Positions 17,656 through 25,806 of a DNA stretch of 64,000 nt are shown here, one piece after another. Position 1 is the first letter of the stretch. Every line of letters begins with the position of its first letter. The position numbers and the translations under genes are program-made. The notes under the pieces are model-generated. The model was not told the DNA's origin. It saw only the letters and a list, made by a program, of their open reading frames with translations, and ran no database searches. This DNA is from JAOUFP01 sp963801505. Lineage in GTDB: Bacteria > Nitrospirota > Thermodesulfovibrionia > Thermodesulfovibrionales > UBA6898. Location of the stretch: the NCBI GenBank assembly GCA_963801505.1, contig CAWDEY010000011.1, positions 1 through 64,000 on the forward strand. The letters run 5' to 3'.

Positions 17656-18057
17656 TTAAAATGGTTCGAGGTCTGTCTTTTCATCAGGCGGCGTGAAGTC
17701 TCCCTCTGCGCTGCCGGTTTCTTCTGCGGCCCCTCTTTTTGAGCCTGGAAGAAAGTTGACAGACTGTGCCACTACCTCGATTTTACTCTTCTGCTGGCCG
17801 TCTGACTCCCAACGCCTTTGCTGAAGTCTGCCGTCTACAATGACCGCAGTCCCCTTGTTGAGGTACTGCCCGCAAAACTCCGCCAGCTTCCCAAAGACCA
17901 CAATATCAATAAACGTGGTTTCCTCTTTCATTTCATCAGACTGTTTGTACTTGTAGTTGACAGCCAGCCCAAAAGAAGACACAGGAGTGCCTTTCGGTGT
18001 ATAACGCAATTCAGGGTCTTTTGTGAGCCTTCCTATAAGAATTGCCTTGCTGTACAT
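17656..18057 (-). CDS. ssb: Single-stranded DNA-binding protein
   Basis: 133 residues. The OB fold covers about 1-105, beginning MYSKAILIGRLTKDPELRYT, with IDIVVFGKLAEFCGQYL and GRLQQRRWES. A short linker (rich in Gly, Ala and Glu) leads to an acidic tip ending DLEPF, the protein-interaction tail. It protects single-stranded DNA during replication and repair. The start abuts the rpsF stop directly. The protein is shorter than the E. coli SSB but normal for the phylum-level group. Confidence 0.96.
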   Translation of the reverse strand: MYSKAILIGRLTKDPELRYTPKGTPVSSFGLAVNYKYKQSDEMKEETTFIDIVVFGKLAEFCGQYLNKGTAVIVDGRLQQRRWESDGQQKSKIEVVAQSVNFLPGSKRGAAEETGSAEGDFTPPDEKTDLEPF

Positions 18058-18423
18058 TTAAGCCTCTTTGGGAGTTGCGGCCTGTTCAGCTTCAGCTGCC
18101 TGGGTTTTTTCCAGATGCTTGACCTGTTTCGGGTCCAGCTTTATCACCATATATTTTATTACAGGATCAAACACCTTGTAAAACTCTTCGAGCTTTTTGA
18201 CTGTCGCAGGCGGGGTCTTGAATATCAGCAGTGCGTAAAAACCCTTATTCTGCTTCTTTATATCATAGGAGAGCTTTCTTCTGCCCCACAGCTCTGCTAC
18301 GAGGATTTCTCCACCAGCATTGGTGATAATGTCCTTGATTTTGGAGACTGCGCCATTGATTTCCTCATCGGGGAGTGCTGCATTGAGAATTACGACATTT
18401 TCGTAGATGTTCATTTCAAACAC
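18058..18423 (-). CDS. rpsF: 30S ribosomal protein bS6
   Basis: 121 residues. The family core is visible in YENVVILNAALPDEEINGAV, GRRKLSYDIKKQNKGFYALL and DPVIKYMVIKLD. The C-terminal tail is rich in Ala and Glu. It is the first gene of the operon. Upstream lie a strong ribosome-binding site (TAAGGAGGTG), a short hairpin and a promoter. bS6 pairs with bS18 on the ribosome, and in many bacteria the S6:S18 complex represses this operon through the leader. Confidence 0.97.
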   Translation of the reverse strand: MFEMNIYENVVILNAALPDEEINGAVSKIKDIITNAGGEILVAELWGRRKLSYDIKKQNKGFYALLIFKTPPATVKKLEEFYKVFDPVIKYMVIKLDPKQVKHLEKTQAAEAEQAATPKEA

Positions 18424-18439
18424 CTCCTTATGGATTCTT

Positions 18440-18455
18440 CCCCGCCAGAGCGGGG
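18440..18455 (-). promoter_or_regulatory. Leader hairpin of the rpsF operon
   Basis: A perfect 6-bp GC-rich stem (CCCCGC, four-base loop, GCGGGG) sits between the promoter and the rpsF ribosome-binding site. Its place fits an autoregulatory S6:S18-binding leader, but the conserved bulge of that motif was not verified. Confidence 0.4.
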
Positions 18456-18494
18456 CTTAAAGCCCTTCCCAAAGGAAAGAGCAAGGAGCCTTAT

Positions 18495-18524
18495 TTTATA
18501 CCACATACATGAAGTCTTCGTCAA
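18495..18524 (-). promoter_or_regulatory. Sigma70-type promoter of the rpsF operon
   Basis: On the minus strand TTGACG (18519-18524) and TATAAA (18495-18500) are 18 bases apart. They lie about 70 bases upstream of rpsF, with nothing else coding between them. Confidence 0.65.
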
Positions 18525-18704
18525 TAAAACACAAGTCCCTGTCAAGCCAAAATAGAAATGTCCTATTCTTACCAATTTAGAAATGTCCGTTTTTAATTTT
18601 TCCTTGACATGTACTGTATCACCCTTCTCCTGCACTTTATTTTGTGGTATGTTGTAACAAAAGTGAAGTTACTTGATAGTGCCTGATAACGCACAAGGGA
18701 AATC

Positions 18705-20285
18705 GTGAGAGAAACGCTGATCAGACTAAAGACCTTTCCTTGCTTCCTGCTCCTATGGGTCTTTTTGCTTGCGGCAGCAGCTGAATCCGCACCTGAGGTC
18801 CCATCCTATGAAAAAGGGAGTGGTCTGTTTGAGCGTAAATGCGCTCCCTGTCATACGATAGGCAGCGGGAAAAAAATCGGACCCGACCTTAAAGGTGTAA
18901 CAGAGAGGAGAAGGAGGGATTGGCTGCTCAGGTGGATCGATAACCCGGAGGACTTAATCGCATCAGGAGATGCCATTGCCGTGGACATGGTGAAAAATTA
19001 TCCGATAAAGATGCCTTCGCCCGGGCTTGCAAAGGAAGAAATCATGGATTTATTGAGTTACCTGGAATCTTTTCAGGCAGCTGTCCCTTCTCCGGCAGCT
19101 TTGGAACTCAGGAAGGAAAGACTTGGCGAAGTGTCTTTTTCAAGCAGGACCTATCTCCGGTTTTTCGAGGACGCACGGGGAAAAATCTATGGACCGCTGA
19201 ACGAGCGCATTGACTTAGAAGTCCTGGAGAAGGAAAGGAAGTGGAGCTTCCGTTTCTCCGGGCTTGCGCAATATGACCTTAGGACGCTGAACAATAATAA
19301 AAGGGAAATGGACGAACTCACCTACGCATTCTTAACCTATGCTCCGTTTCCTGGTCTGGGCCCGGCTTTCAAAGTGGGCAGGTATTATGTCTTCGAAGGA
19401 GTGGCCGCAGAGCACATCGACGGCATTCATTCCTCATGGGCGATTACTCCCGCAAGCGGCCTTTCCCTATTCGCAGGAAGACCTGTAGAGACTGAGTTTG
19501 ACGGCAAGCGCGGTGATTATGTCTGCGGCGGCAGAGTTTCTCAGAAGCTCGAAAAAAAGGCAGAGGTGGGTGTCTCCTTTTTAAAAGAGGACAATGACGG
19601 TAGCCGCTACAGGGAAGAACTCGGGCTCGATATCTGGCTTCTTCCTGTCAGCCCTGTTGAGCTTCAGGGGCATTCTTACTGGAACAACATCACCAGTGGA
19701 TGGATGGAACATTCCTACACCCTCCGCGTACCGCTGCAAAGATTTCTGATATCAGCTCTGTTCGGACAATCGGATTACCGGAATGCCTTCTCAGCAAGCA
19801 CCCTGAGCGCTTTTTCTCCTGACCACCTCGGAGATGAAGGATTGACAAAGGCAGGCGCCGCCCTGGAGTACCGCATAGGGAAGTCGATCACGGCGACCGT
19901 CAACTACACCGGGTACTCATACAGGAAATCGGGAGACGCGAGTTATTACGGCATGGCGGTGACGTCGGGGAAAAGGGGCCTCTCCGCGGGCCTTTCGGTT
20001 CACCGGATGGACGGGGAGACCAGGAGGCTACGCTATCTTGAATTCAGGGCTTACGCAAAAAAGGGTTTTGGAAAGATGACCCTGGCGCTGGATGCAATGG
20101 ACGTCCGCTACGACTTCCCGATTAACGGCCTGCGGGACGCATATTCTATCAGCGGGACCGCGATGTTCAGGATCAATAACGCTCTGAGCGCCGGAGCGGA
20201 CATTGATTACCGCAAAAATCCCGACTTCACTAACGAGACGATGGCGCTGTTTAAGCTTATCTATAACTTCAGAAAGGACCTGTGA
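18705..20285 (+). CDS. Monoheme cytochrome c fused to an outer-membrane beta barrel (Cyc2-like architecture)
   Basis: GTG start at 18705 after AAGGGAAATC. Residues 1-28 form a signal peptide. Residues 34-125 are a class I cytochrome c: heme site C46-APC-H50 and probable axial Met103 in IKMPSPG. From about residue 145 to the end the sequence alternates in the way of transmembrane beta strands (YAFLTYAPFPGLGPAFKVGR, YSISGTAMFRI) and ends with the barrel-like signature LIYNFRKDL. A cytochrome joined to a porin in one chain is the layout of Cyc2, the outer-membrane Fe(II) oxidase, although Cyc2 has a shorter heme domain. Orthology to Cyc2 is inference. The stop overlaps the pentaheme gene that follows. 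Confidence 0.85.
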   Translation: MRETLIRLKTFPCFLLLWVFLLAAAAESAPEVPSYEKGSGLFERKCAPCHTIGSGKKIGPDLKGVTERRRRDWLLRWIDNPEDLIASGDAIAVDMVKNYPIKMPSPGLAKEEIMDLLSYLESFQAAVPSPAALELRKERLGEVSFSSRTYLRFFEDARGKIYGPLNERIDLEVLEKERKWSFRFSGLAQYDLRTLNNNKREMDELTYAFLTYAPFPGLGPAFKVGRYYVFEGVAAEHIDGIHSSWAITPASGLSLFAGRPVETEFDGKRGDYVCGGRVSQKLEKKAEVGVSFLKEDNDGSRYREELGLDIWLLPVSPVELQGHSYWNNITSGWMEHSYTLRVPLQRFLISALFGQSDYRNAFSASTLSAFSPDHLGDEGLTKAGAALEYRIGKSITATVNYTGYSYRKSGDASYYGMAVTSGKRGLSAGLSVHRMDGETRRLRYLEFRAYAKKGFGKMTLALDAMDVRYDFPINGLRDAYSISGTAMFRINNALSAGADIDYRKNPDFTNETMALFKLIYNFRKDL

Positions 20286-20770
20286 GTGAGATGAAATCCC
20301 GACGTTTTACGAAGAATATATTACTCATTTTGGCTGTCCCGGCACTGTTTTTTGGGTATGCCATTTCCCCTTTGCAGGCCGCCGAGCTAAAGGTGACCGG
20401 GCGTCATCCGATAGAACTCTCGGAAAAGCCGAGGTGCACGGGTTGTCACAGTGCGGATGCTCAAGTTGGTCTGAAACCGATTGAAGTTTACAATCATGAC
20501 GTTGACTGGATCGGGAGGCACAGGTTCTTTGCCGCGAAGGGCGTCCAGTTGTGCGATGTCTGTCATCAAGTCTCCTTCTGTACAGACTGTCACGCCTACA
20601 AAGAACAACTAAAGCCGAGCGACAAGCATTCGGAGTCTCCGGAACAATGGCTTCCCCATAGGGGAGACTATCTCTTTCAGCACAGGATTGACGGACGCCT
20701 CGACCCTACAAGCTGCTTCCGCTGCCACGGCAGACAAAATAACGAGATATGCAGGAGATGTCACAAGTGA
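20282..20770 (+). CDS. Periplasmic pentaheme c-type cytochrome
   Basis: GTG start overlapping the previous stop (GTGA); an internal ATG three codons on is the alternative start. The signal peptide runs to about residue 34 (SPLQAAE). Five CxxCH sites at residues 52, 91, 100, 145 and 157 would bind five hemes, with additional histidines (H71, H80, H115, H126, H134) as likely axial ligands. There are no membrane segments or lipobox, so it should be a soluble periplasmic electron carrier. Its place between the barrel cytochrome and the lipoprotein cytochrome suggests it passes electrons between them. Confidence 0.88.
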   Translation: MSEMKSRRFTKNILLILAVPALFFGYAISPLQAAELKVTGRHPIELSEKPRCTGCHSADAQVGLKPIEVYNHDVDWIGRHRFFAAKGVQLCDVCHQVSFCTDCHAYKEQLKPSDKHSESPEQWLPHRGDYLFQHRIDGRLDPTSCFRCHGRQNNEICRRCHK

Positions 20771-20794
20771 TGTCACCGGAAGATATATGTCCTT

Positions 20795-21466
20795 ATGCTT
20801 CTCATACTGCAGCTCACCGGATGCGGGAGTGGGTCGGATTCCGGAAAGGTCTTTGTCCCTACATCGGGCCATCCTCAAAACTGGATAAACCCTCTGTTTG
20901 TCGGTGATGATACCTTCCACGGGACGTTCATCAAGACTTCGCATTCCAGTTCCCCTGGCGGCGGACTTTTCCTGCGGCATTGCGCGGCCTGCCACGGCGA
21001 GACCGGAGCAGGGAAAATAGGTCCGAATATCCAGGGGAAATCCCTTGATATTATCAACAGCGCAATAAGCTTTGTGCCCCTTATGAAGGGACACTCAATA
21101 CTGAGTCAGGAGGAGCGGTCGGAGATCGCCGGGTATCTTGCTACGGTCAGGGTGAATCCGGACCCTGCAACTGCAAGTTTTGATACCGGCATCTGCATGG
21201 CGTGTCATGGAGAAGACCTCAGGGGAGACATTACAGAGGTAAGCTGTTACTCCTGCCACAACGGTCCTGACGGCAGCCTTGGCCATCCAGCCGGCTGGAG
21301 AGCATCCAAGGACAATCCGGTGATATTTCACGGCAGCTACGGAAGAAGATTTGTAATATCCTGTGCCAACTGCCATGGCTTTGATCTTAATGGCGGCATC
21401 GGCCCGCGTTGCTCTACATGTCATGACGGGAACGCGGCCCCTTTACTGCTGCCCTTCAGTCTATAA
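20795..21466 (+). CDS. Pentaheme cytochrome lipoprotein
   Basis: The short N-terminus ends in a lipobox (LTGC, Cys10), so the protein is probably lipid-anchored. The N-region is unusually short and no upstream in-frame start exists before the stop at 20768. Residues 55-118 form a class I-like cytochrome module (heme site C63-AAC-H67, candidate Met97 ligand). Four more CxxCH sites follow at residues 134, 151, 190 and 206, with spaced His residues. The mixed one-plus-four layout points to an electron relay at the outer membrane. It lies 24 bases after the periplasmic pentaheme gene. Confidence 0.87.
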   Translation: MLLILQLTGCGSGSDSGKVFVPTSGHPQNWINPLFVGDDTFHGTFIKTSHSSSPGGGLFLRHCAACHGETGAGKIGPNIQGKSLDIINSAISFVPLMKGHSILSQEERSEIAGYLATVRVNPDPATASFDTGICMACHGEDLRGDITEVSCYSCHNGPDGSLGHPAGWRASKDNPVIFHGSYGRRFVISCANCHGFDLNGGIGPRCSTCHDGNAAPLLLPFSL

Positions 21467-21596
21467 CGCGATGCTTAACAGGGGTTACCTTCGGCCCCGG
21501 GAGAAAGGGTGGTGAGAAAAGAGAAGATATAATTGATAGGCCTTGATCCTGAGTTCATAAAAAAAACTCTCGCAAAAACAAAAAGGAGGTCAGGAA

Positions 21597-22772
21597 ATGA
21601 AAAAGATCGCAATTAACCTGTTGCTAATGGCCACTCTCCTCTGCGCTTTAGGCGCGAACGCCTATGCGGCCACGGTAAATGTCTCCATCGGAGATAATTT
21701 CTTTTCGCCAAATACGGTTAACGTCAATGTGGGCGATACGATAACATGGACCAATAACGGTTTCGCACCACATACCTCAACGAGTGGCACAAGCTGTCCG
21801 ACCGGCAACGGGACATGGGATTCCGGAACACTGTCGCGCGGACAGTCCTTTTCGTTTACCTTCACACAAGCCGGGACATTCCCCTATTTCTGTTCTATCC
21901 ACTGTTTTACCGGTACCGTAGTCGTCAACCCGGTTGTAGTACCGATGGCCCCTATCCCCTCCGGGCCGCAGTTTTTCGTCTATAATCCGGTTGTGACCCC
22001 TGTAGTCGATACAAACCTGGCGCTGGCCAAACCTCTTGCGATCGGGCCTCTGGCCCAAGGGGGTTCTCTTACCAACGTCCAGGTAGCTTTGCCCCAGTTC
22101 CAGGTCCCGGTGGATATCTATGTTATCATCTATTCCCCGACGGTCGACCCCAATACACTGTTTAACTTCACACCATCCCTCGCTCTTCAGGGTATTTCGC
22201 TTGACCAGTTCCTGCAGGCGACCTCGGCAGGCCTGCCGCCGGCCGGGATGACGCCCTGGATGACCAGTGTGATGGAGCCGGTGAATTCAACGCTATTTTC
22301 AGATTTTCCGGCTTCAGTCTATCCCCCCGGCGAGTACTCTTTTTTTGTAATTGTGACCCTCCCCAACAATCTGTTCAACTATGATCTCTTTGCGACATCC
22401 TTTGCAATTGGCGTTCCCATTACCGAAACCCTCACTGGGGCTCAGGAAGTCCCGCCGGTTGCCACGTCGGCAACAGCAACCGCCAATCTGGCGGTGGATT
22501 TGTCCTCGGGATTTATTACCGGGACAATGGTCTTCAGCGGGCTGTCGAGTAATTCCACTGCGGCGCATATCCATGACGCACCCGCAGGGAGCAATGGTCC
22601 TATAATTCTTCCTTTTACAGGCGGCTCAGGCGCCGCGTCCGGTATGTGGTCCATCTCAGGGGTCCTGACCCCATCTCAGCTTACTGATTTGAGTGCCGGC
22701 CTGCTATATGTAAATATCCATTCCGTAGACTTTCCCTCTGGAGAGATCAGGGCCCAGCTCATAATTCCCTAA
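21597..22772 (+). CDS. Secreted cupredoxin-CHRD domain protein
   Basis: Signal peptide 1-24. A plastocyanin-like copper domain covers residues 25-112: VNVNVGDTITWTN, ligand His59 (APHTS), Cys99 and His102 (FCSIH). The usual Met ligand is absent, with a second Cys103 and one residue fewer before the closing Gly. A central beta-rich region (about 120-270) is unassigned. A CHRD domain fills about 273-391 (TLTGAQEVPPVATSA, AAHIHDAP, YVNIHS). An excellent AAAGGAGGTCAGG site precedes the ATG. Next to three cytochrome genes, it may act as a periplasmic or surface copper electron carrier, as rusticyanin does in the A. ferrooxidans cyc2 operon; this is inference. Confidence 0.85.
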   Translation: MKKIAINLLLMATLLCALGANAYAATVNVSIGDNFFSPNTVNVNVGDTITWTNNGFAPHTSTSGTSCPTGNGTWDSGTLSRGQSFSFTFTQAGTFPYFCSIHCFTGTVVVNPVVVPMAPIPSGPQFFVYNPVVTPVVDTNLALAKPLAIGPLAQGGSLTNVQVALPQFQVPVDIYVIIYSPTVDPNTLFNFTPSLALQGISLDQFLQATSAGLPPAGMTPWMTSVMEPVNSTLFSDFPASVYPPGEYSFFVIVTLPNNLFNYDLFATSFAIGVPITETLTGAQEVPPVATSATATANLAVDLSSGFITGTMVFSGLSSNSTAAHIHDAPAGSNGPIILPFTGGSGAASGMWSISGVLTPSQLTDLSAGLLYVNIHSVDFPSGEIRAQLIIP

Positions 22773-22987
22773 GAGCAGGGGGGTGAGAAGCAGGGGCAAG
22801 TTAAATGCTTGCCTCTGCCAAGTTCCACACCGTCTCCTTAGGGCCAGTCGTTCACTACTTATCTGTCACACAAAAATTAAAGGACATTCTCATTTATTTA
22901 TGATAGCCTCAAATATGCGATAATGAGATAGAGGTATGTGAAATTTGACTTCAATTATACTATTAAACTTATGCTGGGAGCAGTATT

Positions 22988-23932
22988 ATGGCAATCACTG
23001 AAGACTATGATGTAATCATTGTGGGAGGGGGGCCTGCCGGGCTCGCAGCCGGGCTGTATTGCAAAAGGGCCGTGCTCAACACGGTACTTTTCGAAAGAGG
23101 ATTGGTCGGCGGTCAGATAGCCATATCAAAAGATGTGGAGAACTATCCTGGAGTAGAGGACATAACTGGTTTTGATCTCGCTGAGAAAATGGCCCATCAT
23201 GCCAAAGCCTTTGGCCTGAGTATAATACAGCAGGAGGTTGCTGAGGTAATTGCCGGGTCTGACCTTCACTCAGTGCGGCTATCAAACGGTGCTCTGCTCC
23301 GGACCCGCGCCCTGATCCTTGCCGCGGGAGGTTCTGTGCGGAAGCTCGGCATACCCGGTGAAGCGGAATATGCGGGAAGCGGCGTCTCCTACTGCGCCAC
23401 GTGCGACGGGTTCTTCTTCAGGGACAAGACCACTGTTGTCGTCGGAGGGGGCGACACGGCTGTTGAGGAGGCCCTTTATCTGTCAAGACTGGCAAGGAAG
23501 GTGTACCTTGTTCACAGGAAAAATGAGCTGCGGGCAAGCAAACTCCTTCAAAACCGTCTCCTGACCGAGGCGCGAATCGAGGTAATCAAAAATACGGTCA
23601 TTACAAAGATCAGGGGAGACGGACAGTCGGTAAAATCCGTTGTCCTTGAAAATACCGGGACCAAAGAAGAGAGAGAACTCCCGACTGACGGCATTTTTAT
23701 TTTTATCGGTTATCTCCCCAATAATCAATTGATCCCGCCCGGGGTCCGGATGAACGAACAGGGGTTTGTAATTACGGACGACACCTGCGAGACAAGCGTC
23801 CCTGGCATCTTCGCTGTCGGGGACTTACGCCAAAAATTTGCCAACCAGATCGTAGTTGCTGCGGCCGATGGATGCATAGCCGCATTGGCTGCAGCGCGTT
23901 ACATAGAGACACGAAAAGCCGAAGTCGCCTAG
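22988..23932 (+). CDS. trxB: Thioredoxin reductase-like flavoprotein
   Basis: 314 residues, normal for low-molecular-weight thioredoxin reductases. Features in order: FAD-binding GGGPAGLAAGLY (residue about 12), the redox-active CATC (about 138), the NADPH-binding GGGDTAVEEA (about 155) with HRKNELRA, and the C-terminal FAD motif GIFAVGDLR. It should transfer electrons from NAD(P)H through the disulfide to a thioredoxin-like partner. No thioredoxin gene is adjacent. It stands at the left end of a stress and redox gene group. Confidence 0.93.
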   Translation: MAITEDYDVIIVGGGPAGLAAGLYCKRAVLNTVLFERGLVGGQIAISKDVENYPGVEDITGFDLAEKMAHHAKAFGLSIIQQEVAEVIAGSDLHSVRLSNGALLRTRALILAAGGSVRKLGIPGEAEYAGSGVSYCATCDGFFFRDKTTVVVGGGDTAVEEALYLSRLARKVYLVHRKNELRASKLLQNRLLTEARIEVIKNTVITKIRGDGQSVKSVVLENTGTKEERELPTDGIFIFIGYLPNNQLIPPGVRMNEQGFVITDDTCETSVPGIFAVGDLRQKFANQIVVAAADGCIAALAAARYIETRKAEVA

Positions 23933-23975
23933 TCCTGGTCCGCAGGGTGTAATTGGTCGATAAGGAGGGAGAGAA

Positions 23976-24053
23976 ATGATTAAGATGCGTAAACCAGGCG
24001 ACATCTATCAGATCAAAGGCGAGGTGCAGGACGGCCCATTCCATGGACGCTGA
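23976..24053 (+). CDS. Possible 25-aa ORF or gene remnant
   Basis: ATG at 23976 follows a strong GGAGGGAGAG site and encodes MIKMRKPGDIYQIKGEVQDG plus PFHGR before a stop. The good ribosome-binding site and protein-like sequence suggest either a real micro-protein or the start of a gene cut by a frameshift. No family is recognised. Confidence 0.35.
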   Translation: MIKMRKPGDIYQIKGEVQDGPFHGR

Positions 24054-24114
24054 ACTGCTCCTTGTTGACGTGTTTGTCCGTGATTGAAGGACCGGGGGAC
24101 CAGGGGGGGCATTT

Positions 24115-24600
24115 TTGAATACTGAAGAGAAGGTCCGGGATCTTTTTCAGTTCCACAAAGGGGATTTAGCCAGGGTCTTTGAGCTGGCACAACAGATCGG
24201 GACATTGATCAACATCATGGATCCCTTTATACAGCAACATACTTCAGTGGTATGTCCTGAATGTCTCAAGGTATGCTGTATCAACAGACACGCTCATTAC
24301 GGCCCTGACGATCTCATATATTTACAGGCCCTCGGTCTGGAGCCGCACGTATGTGAGCAGAGGGCAGACCATGAGCCATGCCAGTATTTAATTGCGACAG
24401 GCTGCAGGCTGGACCGCACTGTCAGGCCCTCGGGCTGCAACTGGTATTTCTGCGATGCTCTTTATGACAGTATGGAGAAGACCCCGGGAAAGGGATATAG
24501 TGACTTTGATGGTTCGATGCAGGAATTGGCTGATCTGTGGATGGAATTAGGCGCTGAATTTCGCGGGAAGCTCAAAAATATCAGGGCCCTTGAGCTTTAA
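24115..24600 (+). CDS. Cysteine-cluster (YkgJ-like) protein, 161 aa
   Basis: TTG start after CAGGGGGGG. The product has nine or more cysteines grouped as CPECLKVCC, CEQRADHEPC, GCRLDRTVRPSGC and FC. That is the layout of YkgJ-type zinc or iron-binding cysteine clusters. The N-terminal 60 residues are helical. The exact family assignment and function are uncertain. The surrounding redox genes fit a metal-related role. Confidence 0.65.
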   Translation: MNTEEKVRDLFQFHKGDLARVFELAQQIGTLINIMDPFIQQHTSVVCPECLKVCCINRHAHYGPDDLIYLQALGLEPHVCEQRADHEPCQYLIATGCRLDRTVRPSGCNWYFCDALYDSMEKTPGKGYSDFDGSMQELADLWMELGAEFRGKLKNIRALEL

Positions 24601-24688
24601 TCTATCTATCAAAGAATGCCTCATGTAATGTTTAAAAGAAATATCCCCCTGCCTGTCTTCGGGGTCCTCACTGGTCGGCTGGAAATTA

Positions 24689-24834
24689 TTATTCGCCCAT
24701 CAGTTTGTTGTAGTCTTCATGGCTGTGAATTTTAAAACAGCCCACTATGGTCTTCGATATCTGATTTTCGTCGAGATCCTTGTATATTTACACCGAAAGG
24801 TTGCCGGAGATTATCTTCAGGTCAGCGGAAAACA
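24689..24834 (-). pseudogene. Remnant of an unidentified gene
   Basis: Leftward reading gives FSADLKIISGNLSV, an in-frame stop, then YKDLDENQISKTIVGCFKIH, then SHEDYNKLMGE and a terminal stop. The second half looks like the true C-terminus of a protein, but there is no start and an internal stop breaks it. No family is recognised. Confidence 0.3.
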
Positions 24835-24897
24835 AATTCTTGCAGATTTATTTTTATTTGATATACTTTATCTAAATCTATTTTCAGGAGGAATAAA

Positions 24898-25161
24898 ATG
24901 GCCGTAAGTAAAACTGCTTCAAAGAAAACCAAGTCAGCTACGAAGGCAAAAGTTGCTCCAAAGAAAACAGCAGCCAAAAAAGTAACGACTGCTGCCAAGA
25001 AGGCTGTAAAGAAGACTGCTCCGAAGAAAAAGAAGGCAATGAAGGTCGGCGCCGGTTATGAGTGCTCTGTGTGCGGACTGGAAGTTTCAGTTGAGAAGGC
25101 CTGCGGCTGTGCTGATGCCTGTGACCTCATATGCTGCGGCGAACCTATGGAGATGCTTTAG
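24898..25161 (+). CDS. Lys/Ala-rich tail fused to a desulforedoxin-like iron domain
   Basis: 87 residues. Residues 1-50 are almost entirely Lys, Ala, Thr and Val (like bacterial histone H1-type tails) and would bind DNA or another polyanion. Residues 53-87 hold C56-x2-C59 and C79-C80-GEPM, the signature of the desulforedoxin domain that normally forms the N-terminus of desulfoferrodoxin. Extra cysteines lie at 69, 71 and 75. The start follows CAGGAGGAATAAA. It converges on a superoxide reductase gene that lacks this domain, so the two may work as a split desulfoferrodoxin. A GC-rich inverted repeat follows the stop. Confidence 0.75.
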   Translation: MAVSKTASKKTKSATKAKVAPKKTAAKKVTTAAKKAVKKTAPKKKKAMKVGAGYECSVCGLEVSVEKACGCADACDLICCGEPMEML

Positions 25162-25240
25162 ACGGGCGCTCTTTCCATAGCATCGGCGCCCGAAGGTTTA
25201 GTCCTGTCGGGCACCTCAATAAATACAATGCGTGTGGGTA

Positions 25241-25720
25241 CTAAGAGACAGTAATATCAAGACTGCCCTCCCAGTAACCGTGGAGATTACAGCGCTGGTG
25301 TGCAATAAGGGTGACCTTGCCTGCAGGGGCCGCTTCTTTTGGCACGACTATATGAAATGTCGCCTTTGGTTTTATGTAGCCATTGGATTGGAGATCGACC
25401 CTGCCGGCAGGTTCATTCCCTATATTAAGTTCGATTGATTCTATCCAGTGGGTTGGCCCCATAGCATGAAGGACCTCCCCAACGCTTACTTCAACATTAA
25501 ACGACTCGCCTGCTGCAACTGTCTTCGGAGCGGTAATTACCGGGGCGTGTGACTTCTCCAGCGGCGTCTTCTTTGAGGGGTCTTTGACTCTGTTGATTGT
25601 TTCAAAAAGACTCTGGTCTGCCTTTACGGGGAAATATTTTTCCGCGGCAAATACCCGGTCTGCGATGCCCAGACCTACAGTTCCTATAGTTGCGGTTTTA
25701 AGAAAAGCTCTTCTATCCAT
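25241..25720 (-). CDS. Tat-exported superoxide reductase (neelaredoxin type)
   Basis: The start at 25720 (MDRRAFLKTATIGTVGLGIA) gives a Tat signal and follows AGGAGAGGAGAA; the longer frame to 25801 is not needed. The mature part carries the superoxide reductase iron site: EKSHAP (His58), His85 and His91 in HAMGPTHWIE, and Cys144 and His147 in CNLHGYW. It reduces superoxide to peroxide with an electron from a small redox protein. The desulforedoxin domain is absent, so this is the class II form. Tat export implies the iron centre is loaded in the cytoplasm and used in the periplasm. Confidence 0.88.
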   Translation of the reverse strand: MDRRAFLKTATIGTVGLGIADRVFAAEKYFPVKADQSLFETINRVKDPSKKTPLEKSHAPVITAPKTVAAGESFNVEVSVGEVLHAMGPTHWIESIELNIGNEPAGRVDLQSNGYIKPKATFHIVVPKEAAPAGKVTLIAHQRCNLHGYWEGSLDITVS

Positions 25721-25806
25721 TTTTTTCTCCTCTCCTTCTTGCAGGTTTATAAATAGACAGGACCCACCTTGCCGGATGCTCCGTGATTTCACTACTAACA
25801 CGTGAT

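Noticed and set aside
17818..18555. Long plus-strand frame (245 aa) antisense to rpsF and ssb
   Set aside because: It mirrors the codon structure of two certain genes on the other strand, has no ribosome-binding site and a protein-unlike composition.
18411..18635. Minus-strand frame of 74 aa upstream of rpsF
   Set aside because: It covers the rpsF promoter, leader hairpin and ribosome-binding site, so it is not likely to be a gene.
24719..24907. 62-aa plus-strand frame before the desulforedoxin-like gene
   Set aside because: It runs through the leader and ribosome-binding site of a better-supported gene and has no start signals of its own.
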